The notes under the pieces: model-generated
What the model was told of the DNA's origin: nothing
The model's database searches: none
The model's input: the letters and a program-made list of their open reading frames with translations, nothing else
Shown: positions 35,642 through 47,681 of the stretch, in pieces
Layout of the letters: every line of letters begins with the position of its first letter
Numbering within the stretch: the stretch's first letter is position 1
Assembly: GCA_963966185.1 (NCBI GenBank)
Contig: CAWZYM010000020.1
Location: forward strand, 1,667,501-1,731,500
Length of the DNA: 64,000 bases
Direction of reading: 5' to 3'
From: Rhabditoides inermis
Taxonomy: Eukaryota > Nematoda > Chromadorea > Rhabditida > Rhabditidae
Position numbers and translations under genes: made by a program

Positions 35642-36850
35642 ACACTCGCAATGCGATCGATGGTGGCAACCTCCGCCCAGACATTGTGCTGAAAAGAGAG
35701 GGTGAAAAGGAAGTGTGATAGTGGAATGTACGTGTCTCTTTTGGAAAGGGAATCGCGTCATTCCAAAACGCCGCGGCTGATAAGATCGACAAATATACTG
35801 AATTGCTGAAACATATAAAGAGTTGGGATACAAAGTGTCCCTCCACCCTTTCCTGGTCAGTTCTCTCGGTGATTATTGAAAGAGAATGACAATGCAATGA
35901 AAGCTCTTGGAATCCAAAGGCTGAGTGGAATAATTTGATTAGGAAAGATCCAATGCGAGACGCTTGAATATTCGAAAGCGATATATTACTTGCATACATT
36001 GGGGGAGAGTTACACCCCGAAATATGGAAATACCAAACCGGAAAGGCGCTGAAGATGATTGCGGGATACAAAGAAAGGTATGAGAGAACCCGACTACAGC
36101 GAGAAGTCGGTCAGTGAGACAAGCAATCTCACTAGGTCACAATCGAACACTGATTCTGTACTCGTGTAGGGCTGTCTCTCTCCCCGCGACAAAGGGGACC
36201 AAGAGAGCTGTCCGATAGAGCGCGATACAGCCGGCCGCCACTCCGCTCGCCCGACGCCTCAAGTATGCTGCGACCAAGCTTCTGCTGCTGAGGGACCAAC
36301 GACGGACGCGGCCGGACCCAAGTCATCTACTGACTACTCGACAACCCGAAATCAAGTCCAAACACCCCCAATACCATACGATTTGAGATAAATCTTTTCA
36401 ATCAAATATGTGTGTGTAGTTCGCTCGCTCGCTCTCTCCTTGCAGGCAGTTCTATGAGTTGCAGGGTCGCTTAGCCCTTCATTTTTCTTAGGAAAGAGAC
36501 TGGCTAGGCAACCCTGCAACTCATAGTCGCCTTCGCGCAGCACAGCGCGCAGGCTTTTAGATGTTCATGAGACTTCAAATCGAACACCTCGAAGGTTGTA
36601 TTTCGGCAAGTACTTTGTCCACCCAGGACATGGATCCCTTCTGATTCTGTGTCAAACTGAACTTTCTTTCTCACTCCCTCATCCTGTCATTTGTGACTCC
36701 TCCTCTTCCCTCCTTCTCTCTCACGGTTGAAGTGTGCGACGAGGTGGGTGTCTCTTTCTCGAGGAACTTGGGAATGCGATCGGACAGAAGAGGAGCCACG
36801 TACAACTGGGCCACTGTGCCGAACACAACGGCATCCAACTGGAAGGAGGA

Positions 36851-37103
36851 GGATGAGAGAGGGAGAGGGCAGAGGGAGAGGGAGAGAGAGGGAGGGAGAG
36901 GGAGAGAGAGAGAAGAGAAAGAGATATAGAAAGAGAGAGAGAGAGGAGTGAGAGAGAGAGGGAGAGAGAGAGGGTGAGAGGGGAGAGGAGAGAGGGAGAG
37001 AGAGAGGGGGGAGGGAGAGAGAGAGGGAGGGAGAGAGGGAGAGAGAGGTGAGAGGAGAGCGAGGGAGAGAGAGGGATTGAGAGAGAGAGAGAGAGAGAGC
37101 TCA
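36851..37103. repeat. (GA)n/(GAGAGG)n tract
   Basis: 250 bp of impure GA filling an intron of GST-like gene B and ending at the donor of exon 37189-37105. Confidence 0.9.
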
Positions 37104-37654
37104 CGGTGGAGGGGGTGTTTCCGAACACGAACGGCTTGTCTCCGAGGAGGGCCGAGATGGCGCAGATCTCTCTCCGACATCTCATCCACCTACAAAACAC
37201 TCATGAATTTGAAATTGAAAATTGTTAGAACTTTTCTGTTCTGGCTACTCTGAATATATAAATTCTTTTCTCTAAATTCTAAATTCTCTAAATTTTCTTC
37301 AGCTAAGTGAGTGACGTTAAAATGAAGTTCATTTATTCAAAATATTTCTATACCTACCTCGCTGGGTGCATGTCGACCGACACCCTGCGCGTGACATGCC
37401 TTGGCGATCTGAAAAGAGACACGATAGCCACGCCCACTAGGCTCCGCCTCCTTCACAATATGGAACTCCGCCTCTTTCAGCCCCGCCCCTCACTTTTGAC
37501 TTCATCATCTTGAGGCCGAGCGCCTTGAAGCAGTGCACCTTAATGCCGCTGAGATTGCGCTCCGAGTCCCTTCTCCCTCCCAGCCATGCGTTGTCACGAG
37601 AACGGTTGTAGATGACGTGCCTGCGAGAGGGGGTGAGAAGAGAGAAAGAGAGAG

Positions 37655-37685
<31 letters not shown>

Positions 37686-38119
37686 GAGAGATGCCTACCA
37701 GTTGAGGTCGTTCTCGATGAGTGCGGTGAAGGCGGTCTGGTGTGCCTTCTCCGTCTCCGTCAGCTGGTCGTCAAAGTGCTCCTGAAAGAGGAGGATGAAG
37801 CTCCGCCCATACAATTGTGAACATGAGATAAGAGAAGTGTTAGCAGTGTGGCTATGCGTATACCTTGTGGAACTCCTTGATGAGGTGTTGTATGATGATT
37901 CCGGAGTCTGCGATCTGCCGCCCGTTCAGTTCGATGAACGGGATCTGGCCCTTCGCAGACATCTTCGTGAAGTTGTTCGAGATGTTCTGAAAGCCTTTCC
38001 ATTCGTCTCCTCAGCCCCTCTTCCCCTCTTTCTCCCTCTCTCCTCTCACCGTATACGGAATCTCAGCGAGACGCAGCCACGTCTCCAGCTTGAACGCATA
38101 CGGACTGAAAGTAGACTCA

Positions 38120-38227
38120 TTCGCTGATTCCTCTCTCCCTCTCTCTTTCTCGTTCTCTCTCTCCCCCTCTCCTCTCTCTCTCTCTTTCTCTCTCTCTCTC
38201 CCTCTCTCTCTCTCCCCTCTCTCTCAC
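38120..38227. repeat. (CT)n microsatellite touching a donor
   Basis: CT tract between the first two recognised exons of gene B; gene-sense donor gtgagagagagg merges into it. Confidence 0.9.
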
Positions 38228-38594
38228 CTGGGAGATGGCAGGCACCCTGCTCGCGGGAACTGTACGAGGTAGACGTGTCCCTCCTTCCAGTCCCTCTTCA
38301 CAAGAGGACTGCGCGTGAGACGGCATTCCACCTCTGAAACAAGAAAGCAATCACATCAACACTCTCTCGACCCTATCACATGGGCACATTTCACAGTGAT
38401 GAACAGATTAATGAACAAGGTAACGATATGCGAGTGAGCATGTAGCTACTATGTTTCTAATGCGATACGTTTGCTTCGTGACCCTAAAGTTTGCGAAAAA
38501 TTGAAAAGACCCACTATCTCCCCCATGGGGAACAGACCACGAACGGGTGGTACGGTAACTAAGAGCACTGCCAATTTGAAAGAAAGTAAAACAC

Positions 38595-38670
38595 GAGCGG
38601 TAGCTGGACTCGAACCTGCGACAGAGCGCACTCGCAGATTGCTAGGTTAACAGCTAACCGACTGCCAATG
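38595..38670 (-). other. tRNA-like relic (SINE-like)
   Basis: Minus strand reads TGGCAGTCGG (A-box-like, near 38660) and a perfect B-box GGTTCGAGTCC (38606-38616) at tRNA spacing, but acceptor and T stems do not pair fully. Not called as a functional tRNA. Confidence 0.5.
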
Positions 38671-38899
38671 AGGACGTGGCATGATTCTTTCATGAGCGAT
38701 GATCTACTGCGCGCTTGTGGTTTTTGTGAAGAAAAGTAGACAATAATGAGACACAAGCATGAAAGACGATTTGATTGTTTTCGAAAGCATACGTTTCAGC
38801 CTGAAATGAATGGTTTTTCCTCGCACAGTCCGTCTTTGATTGATCGCAAATCAACTAGATGTCTCAATACTAGCAAATTGCACACATCACCTCTATGGC

Positions 38900-38965
38900 G
38901 ATAAGAGATTCGCCTAGCAATCTGTTCGGCTGGTTCATGTCGCGGGTTCGAATCCACTCAACGAC
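38900..38965 (+). other. tRNA-like relic (SINE-like)
   Basis: Perfect B-box GGTTCGAATCC at 38945-38955 preceded by a weak D-arm-like stretch. No complete cloverleaf visible. Confidence 0.4.
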
Positions 38966-39221
38966 AGGTGTTTTGCTGAAGCCTTGCCTACCGTAGCAAT
39001 CTGCCTGCGAATCATAAACTTGTGTAAGTTTCAGTCAATCCTTTGGGATTTTTGTCCACTTTAACAAGGAAGGAAACTGGGGCAGATAGAGAGGATAAAG
39101 AGATGGGCGCAGTAAAACCGATATAGCATCGCAATCAACACAACATGCAAACAATAGTGAAGCGAGAGGAGAGTGGGGAAGTGAGAGAGAATGATAGTAG
39201 GAGAGAGAGTAGAGAGTAGGA

Positions 39222-39271
<50 letters not shown>

Positions 39272-39709
39272 AGAGGAGACTGCAAATAGAGTCGCATAAT
39301 GGAAGCGTCACACGAATCGCAGTTTGTGCCGCTTCAAAGAACAACATATGGCCATATCATTAAAATTGATTTATTAAATTACGCAACCGATTTCACTGTT
39401 CGATTAGTAAAAGAAGAAACATAAATTTTGTCTAAAACCAATACTGTCAGTAGAAATGCTAACAAGTTGAATGAGTCAGAGTGCAAAGAGGAGGGAGAGA
39501 AAGAATAATGCGCGCCCCGCAATCACACTCACTCGCTAACTCACTTACGCTGAGTGGTGAAATTGAAAAAATAAACAATTCTCGAGAGAACTTGTCAGAA
39601 AAGAGAGGAAGCGTCTTGAAAGGGGCGGGTGCTGTGTGAGTCAATCTGTATCACATGACACATTTCGAGTACTTTTCAAGTTGATAGAGAGAAAGAGAAA
39701 GAGGGAGAG

Positions 39710-39769
<60 letters not shown>

Positions 39770-39962
39770 GTGGTCACTTCACCCCCGTATGCGACCGCGC
39801 ATTCCTGTGTTGTACAATACAGATACGACTGTCACATCAATCAGTGCGTATAAGGGTATAAGAAATGCGACTGTTCTTCAGACAAGGCGATCGAAATGCG
39901 CGGAATTGCGGGAGATACAGAGAGAGACAGAGAGAGACATAGAGAGAAGGAGAGAAAGAGAA

Positions 39963-40006
<44 letters not shown>

Positions 40007-40016
40007 TGAGAAAGAA

Positions 40017-40048
<32 letters not shown>

Positions 40049-40363
40049 ACACTTCACAGCCACACTTTCGGTCCTGCCCACACAGTAGTAGGGTCGACTG
40101 CGAACGTATGCGCTCGTTTGATTGGGTATGTGGTTGCGGCGAGCGACCTTGGATCGCATAGATAGCCCTCAAAGGCCTCACCCCTCCCCCACTCTCTCCT
40201 CCCTCATCCTCTCTCTCTCTCCCCATCCCGAGGGCTTATCTTGATCAGAGTGAGTCTCGATTGAACGCGTGACCCGTATCGAGTCTCCATAAACTCCTTA
40301 TTAGGCTTATTTACAAGACAGGTTTGGGGCGGGAATCTCTTCTGCTGATTGACGATTGGCTCT

Positions 40364-42821
40364 TCAGAAGTCGGTCTGAATCGGCGTCTTCTCAGGCTGA
40401 GGCTGCAAAAAGGAGAGGTTGTATGTCTGTCTGTTGTGTGCACAGAAAAGAAAACAGTGAATTCTATACACCACAAGATGGAGGCAATTTGTAGGTAACG
40501 AAGGTTCGACGCCAAAGATCAGTCATTATCTCTTTCCCCACACTGTGTTAACCTGTTTCACATAGCTCTCATCAGACTGTTTGAACTGCTGCCATAGAGG
40601 GGCGAGGTATCCACTGGCTATGTACTGGCTGGATGCAGACGACAGAAGGGCCAGCACTGTGTACCCGTCCTGGAACACTCTGCCTCATTGCGCACGTGAG
40701 ATTGTACGCGGCGTACGTAGGGTACGTATCGTATGCTCCACCCACCCAGTGCAGGTAGTCCCTCTGGAATCGTTGCACGTCTTTCATATCCGGACGCTCA
40801 CCCTGCATGTTCTGAAATGGAGAATATAGAAGAATGTTCATCAAATCAGTCAATGCTAGGTTCATCTCAAGCTGAACTGTACGAATCCAATTATGCTATG
40901 AACTATAGTGTAGACGTTTGTATGTGGTGTACTGACGAGCATGTTGTTGACGAAGACAACCCTCTCATGTGTGGAGAAGATGGCGAGCATCCAGAAGAAC
41001 AAGTTGACGATGGAGAGGAAGATCAGAAAGACCAGCCACCAGAACAGACACAGGAACAGCTTCTCGTTGAACATGTTCACCTGCAGAGTTGCGCTGTGAG
41101 CCCCGCCCTCTCTAGCCCCGCCCACCCACCATTCAGTACGCACTGCAGCGACCACTTGTGCACCTCGCCGATCTGCTTCACTTCGACGTCGCAGAAGGTG
41201 ACCTGAAGCAAACTAGATTAAGGGTACTGTAACCGACAGTACGACCTACTGTAGACTACTTCGAACGCACCCTCGGGAACATGCCAGTCTCCTGCCAGTG
41301 CATGCCAGTGAACAGATCGCGGATGTCTGCAAAACAGTATGTATTCATCCCCCCTCTCCTCTCTCCCTCTGTCTCTCTCTCCTCTCTCTCCCTCTCTCTT
41401 CCTTCTCTCTCACCATGACAAGGCTCATCATATTGGGCCGAGTACCCAGGAGAGTGCCCGATCAATCCGCACATCACCACGATAGACAATGCCTTGGAGA
41501 TGAGCAGCGACACGGAGAGACGTACGACCACGCCGTCAGGGCTGGAAGGGAGTGGGCGGGGCGTGAGTGGGCGGAGCCTACCGTTCATCTGCCGGATGCT
41601 GAGCTTGCCGTGCTTGGCCTCATCGATCTGCTTCGCGTTCTTGTGCAGGTTCAGTGAATTGCGGAGAGATCGCAGCCTTGAAAAGATGACGTCACTTTAG
41701 ACCACCCACGAAGACTCACCGGTCCACTTCTGAGCCGACTGCCACAACATTCGGGGAAAGTAGATGGCGGCGGCTATTCCGAGAAGAAAGAAGGGCACCC
41801 ACTGGTAGTACACTGTCTCCATTCCAGGGCTGCAGATGGAAGGGGGTGAGAGAGAGAGAGAGGAAGAGAGATAGATGAGAAGGGAGAGAGAGGGAGAGAT
41901 AGATGAGAAGGGAGAGAGAGGGAGAGAGAGATGAGAAGGGAGAGAGAGGGAGAGAGATGAGAAGGAGAGAGAGGGAGAGATAGATGAGAAGGGAGAGAGA
42001 GGGAGAGAGAGATGAGAAGGGAGAGAGAGGGAGAGAGAGATGAGAAGGGAGAGAGGGAGAGAGATGAGAGGGAGAGAGAGGGAGAGAGAGATGAGAAGGG
42101 AGAGAGAGGGGAGAGAGATGAGAAGGGAGAGAGAGGGAGAGAGATGAGAAGGGAGAGAGAGGGAGAGAGAGATACCGTATCTTCTCCTCAGGGAACGAGG
42201 CGTTCATGGGCACGAAGTAGGTGTTCTCGATGAGGCAGTATGTCTCCCACGTATTCCTCCCAGCCGTCCTGAAACAAAGACGTAGCATCATTCAGATAAA
42301 CCACACCGTATCATATACAGTTTGGCACAACATCATATAATTTTGTCTCTTTGAATGGGATTCACCGAAAAAAGTGTTGTTTGTAGCGTAATTTGACGCA
42401 GTGAACCAGTTGGGGTCCATAACCATAACTGTCAGTATGATGATATGATTGTGGGGTGCTGGTGAATCGTGATTGGACAACTAGCGGATTGCACATGTGT
42501 TGTATACCTTGAACTGTTTGGGCGCCCAGCACTGCACGCTCTCCCCCACGTAGTTCTTGGCCCAGATGAAGGCGGCGGCCGCTGTGATTGCCATCGATGT
42601 GAACTTGTACCTGCAAGTACAGTACAGTATATACACCTATATGATGCATAGTTACACACAGTACTCTCTATGTTGAGAAGGTTAAGTATTTTTGTGTAGC
42701 AATGATGCGCAGGTACAGTACCCCTCCGATAATGTGCATGAACTCACTTGAGCCGGTCCACTCCATCCACATCGTACGTTTCCCGTAACTTCTCACTAAA
42801 GTCATTCCGAAACGTATCCAT
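40364..42821 (-). CDS. Innexin X (gap-junction protein), primary copy
   Basis: Exons: 42821-42748, 42610-42508, 42268-42176, 41829-41720, 41676-41582, 41541-41414, 41326-41271, 41202-41130, 41080-40937, 40811-40746, 40669-40553, 40402-40364. Innexin landmarks in order: VDRLKYKF and first span, GESVQCWAPKQF, YCLIENTYFVP, YYQWVPFFLLGIAAAIYFPR, second span (LLISKALSIVVMCGLIGHS), DLFTGMHWQETGMFPR, VTFCDVEVKQIG, NMFNEKLFLCLFWWLVF, QRFQRDYLHWDGYTVLALL. About 365 residues are expected. As written, four exons are off by one base: 42268-42176 (+1), 41676-41582, 41541-41414 (-1) and 41202-41130 (+1). The second copy is intact at three of these, so the gene is probably functional in the animal. Innexins form gap-junction hexamers or octamers in the plasma membrane. 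Confidence 0.85.
41850..42172. repeat. GA-rich minisatellite, unit about 20-24 bp
   Basis: Repeats of GATGAGAAGGGAGAGAGAGG with GGAGAGATA variants in an innexin X intron, starting next to the acceptor side of exon 41829-41720. Confidence 0.95.
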
Positions 42822-42996
42822 CTGTAAATAACGATTGGATTAATTAGATTACCGATTAATGATAAGAGATAAGGTTGTGTGGACATGAACCACTGATCAG
42901 TCGCCAAATGAAACATCGCAACTTGAAGGCAGTGTTTATCGACTACATAAACAAATTCAATCTCTGTACAAAAATTATTCTCGTGTTTGATTAGAA
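42672..42996. repeat. First-exon block of innexin X, copy 1 of 3
   Basis: About 330 bp containing the first coding exon (42821-42748) and flanks. It recurs at 43002-43337 and 44573-44905 with almost no differences. Confidence 0.95.
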
Positions 42997-43001
42997 CTCG
43001 T

Positions 43002-43337
43002 CTATGTTGAGAAGGTTAAGTATTTTTGTGTAGCAATGATGCGCAGGTACAGTACCCCTCCGATAATGTGCATGAACTCACTTGAGCCGGTCCACTCCAT
43101 CCACATCGTACGTTTCCCGTAACTTCTCACTAAAGTCATTCCGAAACGTATCCATCTGTAAATAACGATTGGATTAATTAGATTACCGATTAATGATAAG
43201 AGATAAGGTTGTGTGGACATGAACCACTGATCAGTCGCCAAATGAAACATCGCAACTTGAAGGCAGTGTTTATCGACTACAATAAACAAATTCAATCTCT
43301 GTACAAAAATTATTCTCGTGTTTGATTAGAACTCGTC
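43002..43337. repeat. First-exon block of innexin X, copy 2 of 3
   Basis: Directly follows copy 1. It contains the same first exon at 43155-43082. Confidence 0.95.
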
Positions 43338-43400
43338 AGGCTGCCTTTTGGAAGAACATAACAATATCGGCAAGGCACAATCTCAAGGCGAATCGATCAG

Positions 43401-44725
43401 AGACGGTACGACCACGCCGTCAGGGCTGGAAGGGAGTGGGCGGGGCGTGAGTGGGCGGAGCCTACCGTTCATCTGCCGGATGCTGAGCTTGCCGTGCTTG
43501 GCCTCATCGATCTGCTTCGCGTTCTTGTGCAGGTTCAGTGTAATTGCGGAGAGATCGCAGCCTGAAAAGATGACGTCACTTTAGACCACCCACGAAGACT
43601 CACCGGTCCACTTCTGAGCCGACTGCCACAACATTCGGGGAAAGTAGATGGCGGCGGCTATTCCGAGAAGAAAGAAGGGCACCCACTGGTAGTACACTGT
43701 CTCCATCCAGGGCTGCAGATGGAAGGGGGTGAGAGAGAGAGAGAGGAAGAGAGATAGATGAGAAGGGAGAGAGAGGGAGAGATAGATGAGAAGGGAGAGA
43801 GAGGGAGAGAGAGATGAGAAGGGAGAGAGAGGGAGAGAGATGAGAAGGGAGAGAGAGGGAGAGATAGATGAGAAGGGAGAGAGAGGAGAGAGAGAGATGA
43901 GAAGGGAGAGAGAGGGAGAGAGAGATGAGAAGGGAGAGAGAGGGAGAGAGATGAGAAGGAGAGAGATGAGAAGGGAGAGAGAGGGAGAGAGAGATGAGAA
44001 GGGAGAGAGAGGGAGAGAGAGATGAGAAGGGAGAGAGAGGGAGAGAGATGAGAAGGGAGAGAGAGGGAGAGAGAGATACCGTATCTTCTCCTCAGGGAAC
44101 GAGGCGTTCATGGGCACGAAGTAGGTGTTCTCGATGAGGCAGTATGTCTCCACGTATTCCTCCCAGCCGTCCTGAAACAAAGACGTAGCATCATTCAGAT
44201 AAACCACACCGTATCATATACAGTTTGGCACAACATCATATAATTTTGTCTCTTTGAATGGGATTCACCGAAAAAAGTGTTGTTTGTAGCGTAATTTTGA
44301 CGCAGTGAACCAGTTTGGGGTCCATAACCATAACTGTTCAGTATGATGATATGATGTGGGGTGCTGGTGAATCGTGATTGGACAACTAGCGGATTGCACA
44401 TGTGTGTATACCTTGAACTGTTTGGGCGCCCAGCACTGCACGCTCTCCCCCACGTAGTTCTTGGCCCAGATGAAGGCGGCGGCCGCTGTGATTGCCATCG
44501 CTGTGAACTTGTACCTGCAAGTACAGTACAGTATATACACCTATATGATGCATAGTTACACACAGTACTCTCTATGTTGAGAAGGTTAAGTATTTTTGTG
44601 TAGCAATGATGCGCAGGTACAGTACCCCTCCGATAATGTGCATGAACTCACTTGAGCCGGTCCACTCCATCCACATCGTACGTTTCCCGTAACTTCTCAC
44701 TAAAGTCATTCCGAAACGTATCCAT
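43401..44725 (-). pseudogene. Innexin X, duplicated 5' half
   Basis: Second copy of the first five exons of innexin X: 44725-44652, 44514-44412, 44171-44080, 43712-43604, 43561-43466, then a truncated sixth exon that stops at 43401-43408. Exons 3 and 5 are in frame here though broken in the primary copy, while exon 4 lacks one base that the primary copy has. The copy ends in the middle of the sixth exon, so it cannot make a full innexin. The junction at about 43401 lies next to the shared GTACGACCACGCC. Confidence 0.85.
43730..44076. repeat. GA-rich minisatellite, second copy
   Basis: Duplicate of the 41850-42172 tract, with a different number and order of units. Confidence 0.95.
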
Positions 44726-44905
44726 CTGTAAATAACGATTGGATTAATTAGATTACCGATTAATGATAAGAGATAAGGTTGTGTGGACATGAACCACTGA
44801 TCAGTCGCCAAATGAAACATCGCAACTTGAAGGCAGTGTTTATCGACTACAATAAACAAATTCAATCTCTGTACAAAAATTATTCTCGTGTTTGATTAGA
44901 ACTCG
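44573..44905. repeat. First-exon block of innexin X, copy 3 of 3
   Basis: Contains the first exon at 44725-44652. The 60 bp that follow (44906-44968) match 43338-43400, defining the end of the duplication. Confidence 0.95.
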
Positions 44906-45495
44906 TCAGGCTGCCTTTTGGAAGAACATAACAATATCGGCAAGGCACAATCTCAAGGCGAATCGATCGATATGGCTCGATTCAATCGATATGTTCTTAT
45001 AGATGTTTGAGGTCATCGTCGACGACAGCGAGCTTGGTCTCTCCGTAGTCATCCGTGTCCTCTTCCGATCCAGCCACCGCGTCCACAGAGCCTGAAACGC
45101 ACCCTGCTCGTGAGAACTGGGCAGAATCCTACACAAACAATTTTATCAGTATTCAGTTCATCAGGTCTGGGTCTTTGGTATTTGGTAGTATGAGTAATCA
45201 GTTGATATCACCGAGTGTTATGAGCAAGAATAAGTAAGGCAAGTGCAAGTTAGTCTAGGTCTTGTGAGATCAGGGTGGCTCTGTGGCATATTGCTTGTAG
45301 GTGTTGCGTGATGGGGCCAGAGCCGAGTTGTGTTATGTGAGAGCGAAGGATTTGAGAGTGATTCGGAAGCAGTGTGGTTGCATCGCGTAGATTAGATGGG
45401 CGACCCTCCCCTGCAATCGGGGGAGGGTCAGTCTAGCTAGCAGACATGCCTAGTGAGGCATCAATCTAGTTATATTGTAGCGCTTCTAATCGAGA

Positions 45496-46220
45496 CTATG
45501 CATGGCGCAAGCATTCGCGGCGGGACCCACTCTTCTTTTCGTAGACCTCCTTCCAGAGGGCGACAGCCACATCAGATGCCATCACAGAGCCGCAGTTCTC
45601 CTCCACCAAACGGAGGATCAGCACGCCGTCAGATTCGAGGACCTGCAAATTGATGAATCGATGAAGATTGATTATCGATATTTACCTGATCGCAGAATTT
45701 GTCGAACTTCACGCTGTCGAGCGAGTCCTCAGTGACCTCGACTTGCTGGAAGGGAGGAGGTCAGAACACAAAACACAGGTCACAAAACTCACAAGAAGAC
45801 GGTAGACAAAGTTCTTCTGCGAGTTGGGAGTGCGACGGTAGACCCACAGGCCTGAAGTAAACAAATAAGCTTCCTCTCCCGCTCCCCCCCCCCTCCCTCC
45901 CTCTCCCTCCCTCTCCCTCCCGCTCTCTTTCTCTGCATCTCTCTCTCTCTCCTCCTCCTCCCCCTCCCCCCATCTCCAACTCACACAGGGACATGGCCAT
46001 GATAGCAGCGACGACGACGTACCAGAACCACAAGAAGATGAAGATCTTCTCGTTGAACATGTTCACCTGTATCTCCATTCAGGTGTCCATTCATTCCTCT
46101 TCACCAAGCCCCGCCCTCTTTGCCCCGCCCACCATGAGCACACACTGCACCGTCCACCGGTTGATCGCTGCCATCTCGCGAATTTCCAGATCGCAGTACG
46201 CGACCTAGAGAGTTAGAATT

Positions 46221-46268
<48 letters not shown>

Positions 46269-47367
46269 AGGGAGAGCTGGACTGGAGAGAGGGAGAGAGA
46301 GAAAGTATAAGAGAGAGGAGAGAGAGGGAGAGAGAGAGAGAAGGGGGGAGCGTACCCTGGGGAAGTGTCCGCTCTGCTGCCACTGTCGTCCGGCGACCAT
46401 GTCAGTGAATATGCCCCACCCCCACAGAGTGTATTCCGTTCCCAGGAAATGGTTCATCAGGAACAGCTGCAGAAGAACCACCACCAGCAGCAACGCCTGG
46501 ATATTGATTGATTGTTATTGATTGATATCGATTAACTGACCTTCATGACGATGTATAGGTTGGAGAGGTAGGATCCCGAGTTGGCGCGAGCTGTCACCAC
46601 ACCCGAGCGGTCTGCAGGGAGAGCGAGTGAACATACAATAACGAGTTTAAGCTGACATAGGGAGGTACAGAGGATTGACATGGGAAATATCCGTGATCTG
46701 TTCACCCCACAGATGTATGGAGAGAGTGTTTGACATAACCGCGTGTGCACTCACTCCTCCTCTTTCTCCTCTCGCCGTATCCGCTCAGCCCGGAGTCAGT
46801 GGAGATGCTCTCCCTGTCGATCCCGCTGTCCCCGGTTCCCATTCCCCGCTCAGCCATCTCCATTATCAGACCCGGCAGCACGTCCTTCGCTGCCTTCGCA
46901 TCGTCTAACACAAGGGTGACAGGGTGACAGTGACATTGACAATGACAGGGACAGTGACAGTGACAGACTGGCAATGACAGATAAACTCACCGGCGAGCGC
47001 CTTGCGCACCCTCTTCAGCGTCGTTCCGAACTGTCCGTAGACCTGAAAGACTGCATGTTAGCTCCGCCCCCTCAAGCCACGCCCCCACCATCTGTCCGCC
47101 CTTCTCGTCCTTGCGAGCTTCGCGCGCCTTCTGCATGATCGTCGACACCGACATGTCTGCAAAACGTATTCATGTGAAACGTATCCCTGAAACGTATGGT
47201 GTAAAGTACCGCTGAAGCTGGCAAAGACGGAGAAGACTCCACGGGGGAAGTAGCAGACGAGGGCCATTGCAGAGAGAATGAACGGAACCCACTGGTAGTA
47301 CAGCATCTCCTCGGCTGGAAAGAGGGAGGGTGAGGAGAGAGAGAAGTAAAGAGAGAGGAGAGAGAGA

Positions 47368-47407
<40 letters not shown>

Positions 47408-47577
47408 GAAACTCACACTCCCTGCGATCAACGGTCGGCAAGTGTGCGTTGAACTTGGAGAAGTAAGTGTTCTCCACAAAGCAGTACTCCTCTGCGAACG
47501 ACTCCCAGTCACCCTAGGATCAATCGATGCATTGTTGATTTGAGATGGTACGCTATGGTCAGAAGAGAGAAAGAGAA

Positions 47578-47634
<57 letters not shown>

Positions 47635-47645
47635 CGGGGAGAGAG

Positions 47646-47681
<36 letters not shown>

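Larger units (their letters stand above)
35340..38333 (-). pseudogene. GST-like CDR/FAXC-family gene B, frame-disrupted
   Basis: Paralogue of gene A in the same orientation. Exons: 38333-38228, 38104-38050, 37986-37864, 37781-37699, 37620-37494, 37408-37358, 37189-37105, 36838-36725 and, after a 1.3-kb intron, 35439-35340. Landmarks: [101 protein letters not shown]. Exon 37189-37105 is two bases short (85 nt against 87), the next exon lacks one base before its donor region, and the last exon has compensating one-base changes. The first exon begins out of an upstream exon that I cannot find, so the N terminus is incomplete. Same uncertainty as gene A: decayed gene or sequence errors. Confidence 0.7.
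38334..40363. other. Intergenic with tRNA-like relics and GA repeats
   Basis: About 2 kb without a supportable exon. It holds two tRNA-like relics (38595-38670 and 38900-38965) and GA runs at 39183-39267, 39691-39765 and 39916-40049. Confidence 0.55.

Noticed and set aside
36160..36560. Short inverted stretch with ATGAGTTGCAGGGTTGC-like halves near 36455 and 36520
   Set aside because: A small hairpin in an intron of GST-like gene B; too short to call an element, no flanking duplication seen.
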